A stretch of 64,000 nt of DNA from Prochlorococcus sp. AG-409-P03 (GTDB taxonomy: Bacteria > Cyanobacteriota > Cyanobacteriia > PCC-6307 > Cyanobiaceae). Of the stretch, positions 15,370-25,089 are shown one piece after another. Position 1 is the first letter of the stretch; the number at the start of each line of letters is the position of its first letter. The stretch lies in NCBI GenBank assembly GCA_003215295.1, contig QCKN01000004.1:38314-102313 (forward strand), in the 5' to 3' direction. The notes beneath the pieces were generated by a model, which saw only the letters and a program-made list of their open reading frames with translations, did not search any database and had not been told where the DNA came from. Both the position numbers and the translations under genes were made by a program.

Positions 15370-18300
15370 TTGCTAACTGTCTACAGAAGCAATAGAGCCG
15401 AATGGCTCGCTAACGTCTTATCGGAACAACTCCGACTAAGCCCACCAAAACCATTTGAATCTGTAGAAATAATAGTGAATACCTGGCCAACAGGCAGATG
15501 GCTAGGGGAGCATATAGCAAGCGTTATTGATATTAGTGCTCATATTCAATTCCCATTTCCAGGATCCCACCTAAAAAAATTAGCGCATCAAATCCTAGGT
15601 CTAGATGTCATTGATACAGACCCATGGAAAGCAAATAAATTGGTCTGGCATGTCCTAGAAGTACTACCCGAGCTACTTAGGAAGAATCAAGCCGCTCCTT
15701 TACGCGAATGGCTTAAGCAACATCCATGTTTGCCTGGAGAATTAAACAAAGAAAAATGGCAATTAGCTCGAACTATCGCAGATGTGCTTGACGACTACGT
15801 TCTATACCGACCTGAAATAATGGAGGAATGGCTTATAGATACTGACAAAAAGCAGTATCAAACAGTAAATATATCTTCAGAAATTAGCTGGCAACCTGAA
15901 TTAGCACAACTCCTTGCTGCTCGAATTGAAACTGATCCCTTTGGCATACAAGTAAGAAAAGCTATCAGGCTAATTAAGGATGGAAAATCAACATTAAATG
16001 CACTTCCTCCTCAACTCCATATCTTTGGCATTAGCAGTCTTGCACCTGCCCAAATCGAATTCATCCAAGCACTTTCTGCATTAATTGATATAAGAGTTTT
16101 TGTCTTAACACCATGTCCTGATCTATGGCAACGTTGTCACTCGAGGAGAGGAGCACTCGGCAATCAGTGGAAAACACCTCCCAAAGGAAGTTGGCTGCTA
16201 CAAGGATCTCGTTTGGAAGCAAATCTCGGACGAATGGGGGCTGAATTTCAACAATTACTAGAAGGAAGTGGAGAGAGCCAACTGGGAGAATGGAATGAGG
16301 GTGATTTATTCGCTGCTCCGGCAAACATAGCCAAAGACTCAGGTCGACAACCAACTCTTCTAGAGCAACTACAGCAACAGTTCATCGTTCAAGACCAGGA
16401 GACGACTTTACAAAGAGAACAAAAAGATGACTCACTCTTGTTTGTTGCCTGTGCTGGTCAATGGCGCCAAGTCCAATTAATCAGGGATCAAATCATCCAA
16501 TGGCTTGCGAATGACGAAACTCTCGAGCCAAGAGATATTTTAATAATGACACCACAAATCAAGACATTTGCACCGTTAATAGCTTCTGTTTTCAATGACG
16601 TTGGAGCAACAAAGGTGAGTATCCCATGGATCATTACTGACCGTAGTCAACAAGAGTTACCTGGACTAAACCAATATGTACTGCAGATCATTGAGCTTGC
16701 CAACAATCGATTAACAGCTTCTGGACTTGACAATCTACTTTGCAACTCTGTTATACAAAAACAGCATGGACTTAGCCAAGATGATACGACTACTATCAGC
16801 AGCTGCCTACAACGTACAGGGTTTCGGTGGGGACTTGATGCCGCAGAACGTGGAGGCGATGAAGTACATAGTTTAAGTTGGTGTCTTGACCGTTGGCTCC
16901 TGGGATTAATTCTTCCTCAAAAGCCAGGTATCTCGCTAGGAGGTGCTGCACCTTTCTCAGAAGGGATAACCAGCTCGGAATTGATAGCATGGTGGGGCAT
17001 ACTTGCTAGGTTACGAGATCAAATAAAAGAAATGCGCAAACCCCGAGTTTGCTCTGAATGGATAAAGTTGCTAAAGGCGCTTGTAGATGAGCTCTGTTCC
17101 AATACAGTAGAATGGGATTGGGAACGTCAATGTTTTATAGACGTATTAGAGGATTGGCAAGAAATTGCAGGTAATTGTCAATTAAAACTGAAAGCCTCTG
17201 TAGTTAACGATGTACTTAGTGAGGCTCTCTGTGTTTCAAGTGGTCGTTTCGGGCATCGCTCAGGCAAGCTCACCATTAGTGCTCTTGAGCCAATGAGGGC
17301 AATTCCCCATAGAGTCATAATCTTAATGGGGCTTGATACAGATATCTTTCCTCGATATGAAAACAAAGCAAGTTTCAGCCTGTTAGAGCAGAGACGAAAA
17401 ATAGGAGACCCACGCAATGGCGATCAAGACCGTTATGTAATTTTAGAAGCCCTAATGTCTAGCCGACAACATCTATTAATTTCTTGGAGTAATCGAGATG
17501 AAAAGAGCGGAGAGCAGAAACCTCCAGCGAACCCCATTCAACAATGGCTAAATCAGCTTAAAAGAGAGCTATCGCAAGAGAGCTTTATCGGGCTTTTTCA
17601 AGAACCTTCACCAAATCCTCTTGATAGAAGTAATTTCCTAGCCAAAAACAATCGTCCCTCAATAAGCTGCGACCAGAGAAATTTAAACGCACGTCAGTGG
17701 CTTGATAAAAACATAAGTCCCGAGCCACTAGGGTTATCTCTACCTTTGAGATGGTCAAGTAAAGCAATTCAAACGCCTAATAGTATTTCTCATGAACTTC
17801 TTAAAGCATGGTTAGAAGCACCTCAGGTTATTTGGCTTGAAAAACTACAACTAAAACCACGCGAATGGAAAAGCTCTATTGAAGATCTTGACTCTCTTAG
17901 CCTCAATGAACTGCAAAGATACCAACTCCTAAAAGAGAACCTAGATGAACTTCTCAAACACAACTTGGAAAGTAATGACAACCAAAATATGTTTTTAAAT
18001 GCTCAACTGGACTGGGAGTTAAAGTACTCAGGACAAGGCAGATTCCCTGCTGCATCAGCAGCAACACTAGAAAGAGAACTTTTATTGACTCGTTCGCAAA
18101 GCCTTAAATCAAAGCTATTAAGTCTTGGACCATACGAAAAGGAACTAATTCACTTCAAAAGTGGATCTGCTGAAATTCTCTGGGCAGGAAGTTTTTCAGT
18201 TGTCATTGAACTCGGACGACTTAAGGCAAAAAGTGTCATGGCAGGCTGGTTAAATCACCTTTTAGTTTGTGCTCATGGAAAAAGTCCTACCAAAACAGTA

Positions 18301-18687
18301 GTTATCGCTCGAAAGAACTCCAAACTTAAAAAAGACGAGTTCGAAATAGCACTCGAATGGGATCCCATGTCAATAGAAAGTGCTAAAAAGAGTCTCGAAC
18401 ATTTGCAATCAATAGCTAGTCAAGGGCTAAGTCAATGCTGGCCTATCCCACCAGAAAGTGGATGGGAGCTTGCTAATGCAACGCTCCAAAAAAATTACCT
18501 AAAAGCGAATCAGGCATTTGAAAAAAAATGGAATGGAGTTTTTGATACTCCTGGTGAGCGTGACAAAGCTGAAATGCAACTATGCTTCGGACCTCACCAT
18601 GAAGCCTCTGACTTCATTGAAAACGAAGCTTTTCAAGCTGCGTACAATGCTCTCTACATTCCACTAATAGAAAACCTAGCGACATGA
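15370..18687 (+). CDS. recC: exodeoxyribonuclease V gamma subunit (RecC)
   Basis: RecC is the Chi-reading, strand-splitting subunit of RecBCD, which resects double-strand breaks for RecA. The N-terminus MLTVYRSNRAEWLANVLSEQ, with NTWPTGRWLGEHIA close behind, is typical, and the FGISSLAPAQIEFIQALSAL segment and the central LTISALEPMRAIPHRVI segment match the inactive helicase/nuclease fold of RecC. The length of 1105 is close to that of E. coli RecC. The start is TTG with no better option. recB and recD follow, separated from recC by one methyltransferase-like gene. Confidence 0.95.
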   Translation: MLTVYRSNRAEWLANVLSEQLRLSPPKPFESVEIIVNTWPTGRWLGEHIASVIDISAHIQFPFPGSHLKKLAHQILGLDVIDTDPWKANKLVWHVLEVLPELLRKNQAAPLREWLKQHPCLPGELNKEKWQLARTIADVLDDYVLYRPEIMEEWLIDTDKKQYQTVNISSEISWQPELAQLLAARIETDPFGIQVRKAIRLIKDGKSTLNALPPQLHIFGISSLAPAQIEFIQALSALIDIRVFVLTPCPDLWQRCHSRRGALGNQWKTPPKGSWLLQGSRLEANLGRMGAEFQQLLEGSGESQLGEWNEGDLFAAPANIAKDSGRQPTLLEQLQQQFIVQDQETTLQREQKDDSLLFVACAGQWRQVQLIRDQIIQWLANDETLEPRDILIMTPQIKTFAPLIASVFNDVGATKVSIPWIITDRSQQELPGLNQYVLQIIELANNRLTASGLDNLLCNSVIQKQHGLSQDDTTTISSCLQRTGFRWGLDAAERGGDEVHSLSWCLDRWLLGLILPQKPGISLGGAAPFSEGITSSELIAWWGILARLRDQIKEMRKPRVCSEWIKLLKALVDELCSNTVEWDWERQCFIDVLEDWQEIAGNCQLKLKASVVNDVLSEALCVSSGRFGHRSGKLTISALEPMRAIPHRVIILMGLDTDIFPRYENKASFSLLEQRRKIGDPRNGDQDRYVILEALMSSRQHLLISWSNRDEKSGEQKPPANPIQQWLNQLKRELSQESFIGLFQEPSPNPLDRSNFLAKNNRPSISCDQRNLNARQWLDKNISPEPLGLSLPLRWSSKAIQTPNSISHELLKAWLEAPQVIWLEKLQLKPREWKSSIEDLDSLSLNELQRYQLLKENLDELLKHNLESNDNQNMFLNAQLDWELKYSGQGRFPAASAATLERELLLTRSQSLKSKLLSLGPYEKELIHFKSGSAEILWAGSFSVVIELGRLKAKSVMAGWLNHLLVCAHGKSPTKTVVIARKNSKLKKDEFEIALEWDPMSIESAKKSLEHLQSIASQGLSQCWPIPPESGWELANATLQKNYLKANQAFEKKWNGVFDTPGERDKAEMQLCFGPHHEASDFIENEAFQAAYNALYIPLIENLAT

Positions 18688-18788
18688 AGATTTAACTCTC
18701 ACTCCAAGCCACAAAACAGACTAACCTTGACAGAGCTCCATGGTCAAAAGACATGAAGTATAAAGAAGTATCCACACTTAGGTTATCA

Positions 18789-19313
18789 ATGATGGCATTC
18801 TCGGGGTGGGGACTTAGATGGCGAGGCCTTTTTGATAATGAGCAAGGAGAATGGTGGCTTCTCAGTCAGGTGTCAATTATTGCGGCTCATCTCCTCCCCT
18901 CATGGCCCTCTCCTATGAATTTAGGTTTTGCTTGGCCAAAAGTTGCTGAAAATATTGGACTTAGCCTCTTTCTGTTTGGTGTAATCCTTTCCATGAGAGC
19001 CTTTCTGCATTTAGGCTCAAGTCTTTCTCCTCTCCCAGACCCAAAAGCAGGAGCAACTTTGAAGACATTGGGTGCATACAGCAAATGTCGCCATCCCCTC
19101 TACCAATCCCTACTAATAAGCTCACTAGGAATAAGCATATGGCTTGGCAGCTTATTCCATTTGTCTTTATTAATTTGTCTATGCTTTGTATTAAAAGGGA
19201 AAGCTAGAAGAGAAGAAAGAAGGCTCAAGGAACTTCATCCTGAATACACTCAATACCTTGCAAATACTCCTGCTTTTTTTGCAGGCATGCCCTTTCTAGA
19301 TTGGCGTGTTTAA
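18789..19313 (+). CDS. isoprenylcysteine methyltransferase-like membrane protein (PEMT/ICMT superfamily)
   Basis: The product has several membrane helices and a C-terminal SAM-binding pattern of the ICMT/phospholipid methyltransferase class: YSKCRHPLYQSLLISSLGIS (about residue 95) and RREERRLKELHPEYTQYLAN (about 140). Family knowledge: related bacterial proteins methylate lipids or small molecules at the membrane; the substrate here is unknown. I prefer the ATG at 18789; the frame opens at an ATG at 18753. It lies between recC and recB on the same strand, but nothing links its role to recombination. Confidence 0.82.
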   Translation: MMAFSGWGLRWRGLFDNEQGEWWLLSQVSIIAAHLLPSWPSPMNLGFAWPKVAENIGLSLFLFGVILSMRAFLHLGSSLSPLPDPKAGATLKTLGAYSKCRHPLYQSLLISSLGISIWLGSLFHLSLLICLCFVLKGKARREERRLKELHPEYTQYLANTPAFFAGMPFLDWRV

Positions 19314-19381
19314 TCAGACTGGCGCAATGAGACAAGAACACAGCTACATACGAGAAAATTTCTCATATTCTTCCCAGACGT

Positions 19382-22300
19382 ATGGTCACAGATAAACAAT
19401 CCACACTCTTTGAGTTTGATGCAAATGAATACCCTCTAGATCCGGGTATTCGACTTCTTGAAGCAAGTGCTGGGACAGGAAAAACATTTGCTCTTGCACA
19501 TCTAGTTTTACGACTCATAACAGAGAGAGCCCACTCCATTAATGAAATTCTTGTAGTAACTTTCACTGAGGCGGCAGCGGCCGAACTCAAAGCAAGAATA
19601 GGCAGTCGACTAGAAGATGCCCTCCAACAATTAGAAGCTCCTCAAAAAGTTAAAGGAAATGTGACTCCCGATGCGGTGCTCAAGACTTGGGTAGAACAAA
19701 AAGCTCAGGAAAATTCTGACCGTTTACGGTTTGCAAATCTAATAATTGAAGCTCTCGAAAATCTTGACCGTGCAGACATAACCACAATTCATGGTTTTTG
19801 CAAACGAACCCTAAAACGTGAAGCCTTATCGAATACTTCAACAATGTCTCCCCTCATTGAGGAAGACAATAAAGAGTTAATCCTCGAAGTCGTTCATGAT
19901 TATTGGCTAAAAGAAGTTCTAAAACTAAACCCTAAAGATTTAAAAGGAGTTGTAAATGCTGGTCTATCTCCAGAATCCTTAATCATGGCTCTAACAAAAG
20001 TTGATAGTGATGTAAGCCTAGATATCGGAAGTGATCTACAAGAAATAGATATATCAGAACCCCTTAGAGAGCGATTCAAAAGCTCTCTAATAAAACGCTG
20101 GAGGGATTTTGTCATCAACTGGACGCAACAAGGTAAAGACTTAGACGTTAAACTCAAAGAGCAGGCAATGCAATGGCGAATAGAAGGAGCTAATGAAACA
20201 AAGCCATTTAGTCCTAAACCAAGAAAAAACCGATACGAGATACTAAACAGATGGGTAGAAAGCTTCAACCTAAAAGTAAAGGACTCTGACCAGGCTCAAG
20301 CACCTTCCTATGGAGAGATCAGGAACCAGATCTTGCTCTCCAACTATTTCCACCCAGCAACTTTCTGCGAAACAGCAAGAAGATGTGGAGAAAACAAGCC
20401 CTCACTTATAAACGATAAGCTTCAAACTTCTATAGCAGAGCTTTGGGATGGCCCAGCAGAGGATCTCTTAAGGCATGGATTAGTTTGGACATTAAGCGCC
20501 TTAAAGGAGCGAAGGATTCAACGTGGAGTAATGAGTTTTGGAGACCTTCTAAGAACGGTAGATCCAGGCTCTCTAACAACAAAATCCTCTGAGGAGTCAA
20601 CAGCTTTAATAAATAAATTGCGTCTTCGTTATCGAGTCGCACTAATTGACGAGTTTCAAGACACTGACTTACTTCAGTGGAGACTTCTTAAACAGTGTTT
20701 TGGAACCCGCTCTAAACACACATTAGTAATGGTTGGCGATCCAAAGCAAGCTATTTACAGTTTTAGAGGAGGTGATCTGAATACCTATAGAAAAGCCCGA
20801 GAGGAAGTTGATCGTATAGATGCACTATTAGACAACTATCGGAATACAGAGTTACTGATGAAGTCTATAAACCAGTTTATGTCGCCAGGATTAAGACGTT
20901 CATATTTAAAGGTTCTGCCTTTGAATCCATCCGCCAACAAAAAAGGATTGGAGCTATCACCAACAGATTATCCTCTTCAAATCTTGACCCTCGACAAGCT
21001 ATGTGAAGTAGCAACTAGAAACACATCTCTACTACCCTCAAAGACGACTATTGAAAAGTTAATTCCAAATTTAGTAGCCAATGAAATACTAGAGCTTCTA
21101 AATAGCAGTTCAAAGAAATTAAACCCTTCAGACATATGCATTCTCGTAGGGCGCCATGAACAAGCAAGTGAGATCAGGGAAGGGCTTGCATTGGCAGGTT
21201 TACCAAGTCGACTTATCAATCAAGGAGATGTATTAACTAGTGAAGCAGGCAAAGTTTTGCAATACTTCCTCGACTGCCTCGCTAATCCTGGAGATTCAGG
21301 GAATCTTAGACTAATTGCAAGCTCATCTTTGATGCAATGGAATGCAAGGGAACTTGCTGAAAGTAATACAAATGGAGAACTCGACAAGCTCTCAGTACGA
21401 TTTAAGAAATTATCAAGAGCGTTACCAAAACTAGGACTCTTAGGATGCCTAGCTGAGTTTCTAGAAGGACGAACCATAGCTGAGCTTTCAGAAAGAGGCA
21501 GAATGCTAAGTGACCTACAGCAATGTGGGGAACTTATACAAGAAGCGATTCACCTTTATGGTCTAGATTCTTTGCGTGCAGCAAGATGGTTAAAGAAGCA
21601 ACGGCTAAATCCAGTGGGTTCCATCCCTACAGATCGTCAACCACATAGTGATGTAGTTGAAAGTGCAATCAATGTAGTAACTATTCATCGCAGTAAAGGT
21701 CTCGAATTTCGAATAGTTTTTTGTCCCTATCTTTGGCAAACACCACCATTTCAAAAAGGACCTCTATGGAGTTGCCGAAAGACACACTCTTGGATCATTG
21801 CTCTAAATAAAGGATGGGGAAAAGGAAGGAAAGCCTCTGAGGAGGCTAATAACACTGCCTTAGAGGAAGCAGAAAGACTTGCATATGTAGCTATTACACG
21901 TTCATGTGAACGTCTATTTATTTATTGGGCCAGTTGTTTAAATCAAGAAGGGAATCCACTCACTAGCTTCCTTTTTGGTCCAGACAATCTCAATACAAGT
22001 CTAGAGCTACTAACACCTGAAAGGATGACTGAATGGATAAAGTCGAATAACGTCCCTGCAACAATCAAGTCTCCAACTTCAGTCCAAATAACTAGTTATT
22101 GGCAATCACCAAAACCTCAAGGGGAGCTTCAATTAGGACCTATACCTGATCGTCAACTTGACCGATGCTGGGGTAGACATAGCTACTCTTCATGGATTAA
22201 CACCGAAAAAAATGCGCCAATACCTCCACACCCTTTGATGTTAGATGAAGGTAGAGATTTAGATCCACAAATCAAAGAAATCAAAGCCGAGCAAAAGCTC

Positions 22301-23179
22301 AATTCTAAAACAATTCCCTCAGAAGCAGAATATTCACTCAACAGCCAAGATCCTCTTAGCCACTTCCCAAGAGGAGCGGTTGCAGGCAACTGTCTCCACA
22401 AAATCTTAGAGAAGCTGGATTACAGAACTTCACTTTATAGTAAACAGTCAAAAACATTAATTGTAAATGAGCTTAGACGATCAGGGTTAGATACCAGCTT
22501 CCTCAGATCCGTACAAGATGGGCTAACAAATGTTTTCAACACATCTTTAGGTTCTTCTCTAGGAAACCTAAAGCTGAGTCAGTTAGATCGATGCCACCGT
22601 ATGAATGAAATCAACTTCGACCTAGCAATTGCACAAAAGGGTAAGCCGATCACAGCATTGGATCTCTCCTCCGTTTTTCTGCTAAACCCCGAAGCGCGTT
22701 TTTCATCAAAATATGCGCAGAAACTTTGTTCATTAGACCTTGAAAGTCAAGGGATTCTAACTGGATCCATCGACCTTGTTTTTACAGACAACAAAGATAA
22801 CCCCAGCGCGCGTTGGTGGGTTGCCGATTGGAAAAGTAACTGGATAGGGAAGCTTGATGACAACAACGAAATCATTTCCTGCGGTCCTATTGACTATCAC
22901 GAAGAAGCGATGGAGGAACAAATGATTTTCCACAACTACCCTCTTCAGGCGCATCTTTACCTGGTGACTCTCCACAGGTTCTTGAAATGGCGTTTACCTA
23001 ACTACAATCCAACAAACCATCTAGGTGGTTATGTATACGTCTTTTTAAGGGGCCTTCCTGGAGGTGACTACTGTCCCCGCGAATCTGACAAGAATAATAT
23101 TCCAGGCCTTATTATTGAGTCAGCTCCATTAGAAAGAGTTCTCGAACTAGATCGTCTGCTTAAGGAAGGAGGTAAATGA
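19382..23179 (+). CDS. recB: exodeoxyribonuclease V beta subunit (RecB)
   Basis: RecB is the 3'-5' helicase and nuclease subunit of RecBCD. Walker A EASAGTGKT is at about residues 28-36, the TFTEAAAAELKARI motif follows, and motif II is seen as ALIDEFQDTD (about 420), with VGDPKQAIYSFRGGDL after it and TIHRSKGLEF in the middle. The C-terminal nuclease domain has GSIDLVF and WWVADWKSNW, matching the catalytic Asp and Lys pattern. At 1265 residues it is a full-length protein. Its stop overlaps the recD start by four bases. Confidence 0.96.
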   Translation: MVTDKQSTLFEFDANEYPLDPGIRLLEASAGTGKTFALAHLVLRLITERAHSINEILVVTFTEAAAAELKARIGSRLEDALQQLEAPQKVKGNVTPDAVLKTWVEQKAQENSDRLRFANLIIEALENLDRADITTIHGFCKRTLKREALSNTSTMSPLIEEDNKELILEVVHDYWLKEVLKLNPKDLKGVVNAGLSPESLIMALTKVDSDVSLDIGSDLQEIDISEPLRERFKSSLIKRWRDFVINWTQQGKDLDVKLKEQAMQWRIEGANETKPFSPKPRKNRYEILNRWVESFNLKVKDSDQAQAPSYGEIRNQILLSNYFHPATFCETARRCGENKPSLINDKLQTSIAELWDGPAEDLLRHGLVWTLSALKERRIQRGVMSFGDLLRTVDPGSLTTKSSEESTALINKLRLRYRVALIDEFQDTDLLQWRLLKQCFGTRSKHTLVMVGDPKQAIYSFRGGDLNTYRKAREEVDRIDALLDNYRNTELLMKSINQFMSPGLRRSYLKVLPLNPSANKKGLELSPTDYPLQILTLDKLCEVATRNTSLLPSKTTIEKLIPNLVANEILELLNSSSKKLNPSDICILVGRHEQASEIREGLALAGLPSRLINQGDVLTSEAGKVLQYFLDCLANPGDSGNLRLIASSSLMQWNARELAESNTNGELDKLSVRFKKLSRALPKLGLLGCLAEFLEGRTIAELSERGRMLSDLQQCGELIQEAIHLYGLDSLRAARWLKKQRLNPVGSIPTDRQPHSDVVESAINVVTIHRSKGLEFRIVFCPYLWQTPPFQKGPLWSCRKTHSWIIALNKGWGKGRKASEEANNTALEEAERLAYVAITRSCERLFIYWASCLNQEGNPLTSFLFGPDNLNTSLELLTPERMTEWIKSNNVPATIKSPTSVQITSYWQSPKPQGELQLGPIPDRQLDRCWGRHSYSSWINTEKNAPIPPHPLMLDEGRDLDPQIKEIKAEQKLNSKTIPSEAEYSLNSQDPLSHFPRGAVAGNCLHKILEKLDYRTSLYSKQSKTLIVNELRRSGLDTSFLRSVQDGLTNVFNTSLGSSLGNLKLSQLDRCHRMNEINFDLAIAQKGKPITALDLSSVFLLNPEARFSSKYAQKLCSLDLESQGILTGSIDLVFTDNKDNPSARWWVADWKSNWIGKLDDNNEIISCGPIDYHEEAMEEQMIFHNYPLQAHLYLVTLHRFLKWRLPNYNPTNHLGGYVYVFLRGLPGGDYCPRESDKNNIPGLIIESAPLERVLELDRLLKEGGK

Positions 23180-24894
23180 ATAACGAGTCAAGAGCCGCAA
23201 GTACTACTCACCTAAAGCATGCCCTATACAAAACATTAATGCGACGTATTCCCCCAAGAAAAAATTCTGTTCATTTAGAAGACATCATCTCAGTCTTAGT
23301 AGATGCAACAACTTTAGGTGAACTGGAAGTAAACCTTAGAGCAAAAAATCCGCCTGAAGATTTGAAGGCGAACGGCTGGCCTGAAAGTCATCTAGAAGCA
23401 TTATTAGATAGTGGGTGGTCAGAAGGAGAGTACTCACCAATTGTATGGTGTGAGAATCATCTGAGTTGGAGACGTTGGTATGACTCAGTAGAAGAAGCCA
23501 TTAAGGATCTAAATCAAAGAGCAAATAATAATTCAAAATTCATAGGTCAACCTATTAGGCACCTCGACATTCATCCAAATTCATTACTTAATAACGATCA
23601 AATAGCCGCCGTAAATGCAATCCTCACTCACCAATTGATAATCCTCAGTGGAGGTCCGGGAACTGGCAAAACTAGTACAATTAGAGGTATGCTCGAATTA
23701 GCTACTGATATAGAGCCTAATCTCAGAGTTGCTCTAGCAGCACCGACAGGGAAAGCAACTCGAAGACTCCATGAGACCATAACGGCAGGTCATAATTTTT
23801 CAGAAGGGGCAACAAGAAGTTTTCTAGCAACTATCAATTGCAAAACCTTACACAGTTGGCTCCAAGCCAGACCAGGCGGATTTGGCAAAAACAAACACAA
23901 CCCTCTCGACTTAGATCTTCTTATCGTAGATGAAATGTCGATGGTTGACCTTTCCTTAATGCATGCATTACTAGAAGCACTACCTAAAACAACTCAACTA
24001 GTTCTTGTAGGTGATCCAAACCAATTACCTCCAATTGGTAGTGGTGCATTTTGGAATAAGCTCCAAGGTATAAAAGGCAATAAGAGCTTAAATAAAGTCA
24101 AGTTTCACCTTAAAAAAATCTACCGTAACCGTGGAGATTTAGCTATTGCTAGTGCTGTTCTATGTGATTATGGTGTCAACTCTTTCTGGGAAAAACTTTC
24201 TCACATACCCAAGTCAGGAAACATCCATAGGCATCATCACAATATCCATAGAATTCCTTCTACTCTAAAAGCTCATATTGAAGCTCATTGCAGAAACCTT
24301 GAAAACCTGGCCAAAGAGCTCCAAGAAGAGTTACCTCAGGATTTCAATGGTTTAGGCATGCTTAAAATGCAAGAAACATCTACTGCTAATGAACTTCTTT
24401 CTTCCGTAGAAGAAATCATGGTGCTGTGTCCCAAAAGACGTGGCTTGTGGGGCGTAGATAATTTTAATAGAACATTTTTAGGGAGTAATGATCAAGACGG
24501 AATTAACAGTTGGCCCCAAGGAACTCCTATAATCTGTGAACAGAACCAATCGGATCTGGGCCTAGCCAATGGTGATATTGGAATAATTATTGGAGAAGGT
24601 GATAAACGTAGACTTCTATTTAGAGTCTTATCTGAGGCGCAAAATATAAGTACAAGACTGATTCATCCTGCGAGATTAAAATCATTTCAACCAGCCTTAG
24701 CAATCACAATTCATAAGTCACAAGGGAGTGAAGCTAAGCACATTTTCTTGCTATGGCCAAATTCCGACTCAACATCACTAAAATCAAATGAGCTGTTAGA
24801 GCATAATGAGAGTTATGAGCAAAAACTCTTATATACAGCTATCACGCGAGCAAAAGAGACAGTAGATGTCTTCACCCAAAAGACACTCAGCTAA
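23176..24894 (+). CDS. recD: exodeoxyribonuclease V alpha subunit (RecD)
   Basis: RecD is the 5'-3' helicase of RecBCD. Walker A is SGGPGTGKTSTIRGML (about residue 158), followed by APTGKATRRL, a LIVDEMSMVDLSLM Walker B and VGDPNQLPPIGSGAFW. The C-terminal AITIHKSQGSEAKHIFLLWP and LLYTAITRAKETVDVF complete the superfamily 1 set. The ATG start overlaps the recB stop (ATGA), indicating coupling. The 572 residues match the family size. Confidence 0.96.
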   Translation: MNNESRAASTTHLKHALYKTLMRRIPPRKNSVHLEDIISVLVDATTLGELEVNLRAKNPPEDLKANGWPESHLEALLDSGWSEGEYSPIVWCENHLSWRRWYDSVEEAIKDLNQRANNNSKFIGQPIRHLDIHPNSLLNNDQIAAVNAILTHQLIILSGGPGTGKTSTIRGMLELATDIEPNLRVALAAPTGKATRRLHETITAGHNFSEGATRSFLATINCKTLHSWLQARPGGFGKNKHNPLDLDLLIVDEMSMVDLSLMHALLEALPKTTQLVLVGDPNQLPPIGSGAFWNKLQGIKGNKSLNKVKFHLKKIYRNRGDLAIASAVLCDYGVNSFWEKLSHIPKSGNIHRHHHNIHRIPSTLKAHIEAHCRNLENLAKELQEELPQDFNGLGMLKMQETSTANELLSSVEEIMVLCPKRRGLWGVDNFNRTFLGSNDQDGINSWPQGTPIICEQNQSDLGLANGDIGIIIGEGDKRRLLFRVLSEAQNISTRLIHPARLKSFQPALAITIHKSQGSEAKHIFLLWPNSDSTSLKSNELLEHNESYEQKLLYTAITRAKETVDVFTQKTLS

Positions 24895-25041
24895 AGGCGG
24901 ATCTTATTAATGCTTTTCATCATATAGAGAAATATGAATGAATTTAGCGTTCAAAAATACCTAAAGAACAGGGCTGGATGTTACATTTAAAACAACCTTT
25001 AAAAAGGCGAGTCAACACAGCACGGTTATTAACCGATTGGA

Positions 25042-25079
25042 CGTTGTCTGCCTGACTTGAAGGGGCAATCAGGACAACG
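25042..25079 (+). promoter_or_regulatory. hairpin in the RNA helicase leader, ending ten bases before its ATG
   Basis: CGTTGTC pairs with GACAACG, a three-base bulge follows, then CTGA pairs with TCAG around a loop containing GAAGGGGC. The stem ends at 25079 and the start codon is at 25090. A second short dyad, CGGTT/AACCG, lies just upstream at 25023-25035. The structure could influence translation of the downstream helicase, in which long or folded leaders are common. This is inference. Confidence 0.5.
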
Positions 25080-25089
25080 CTCTGTTTAG

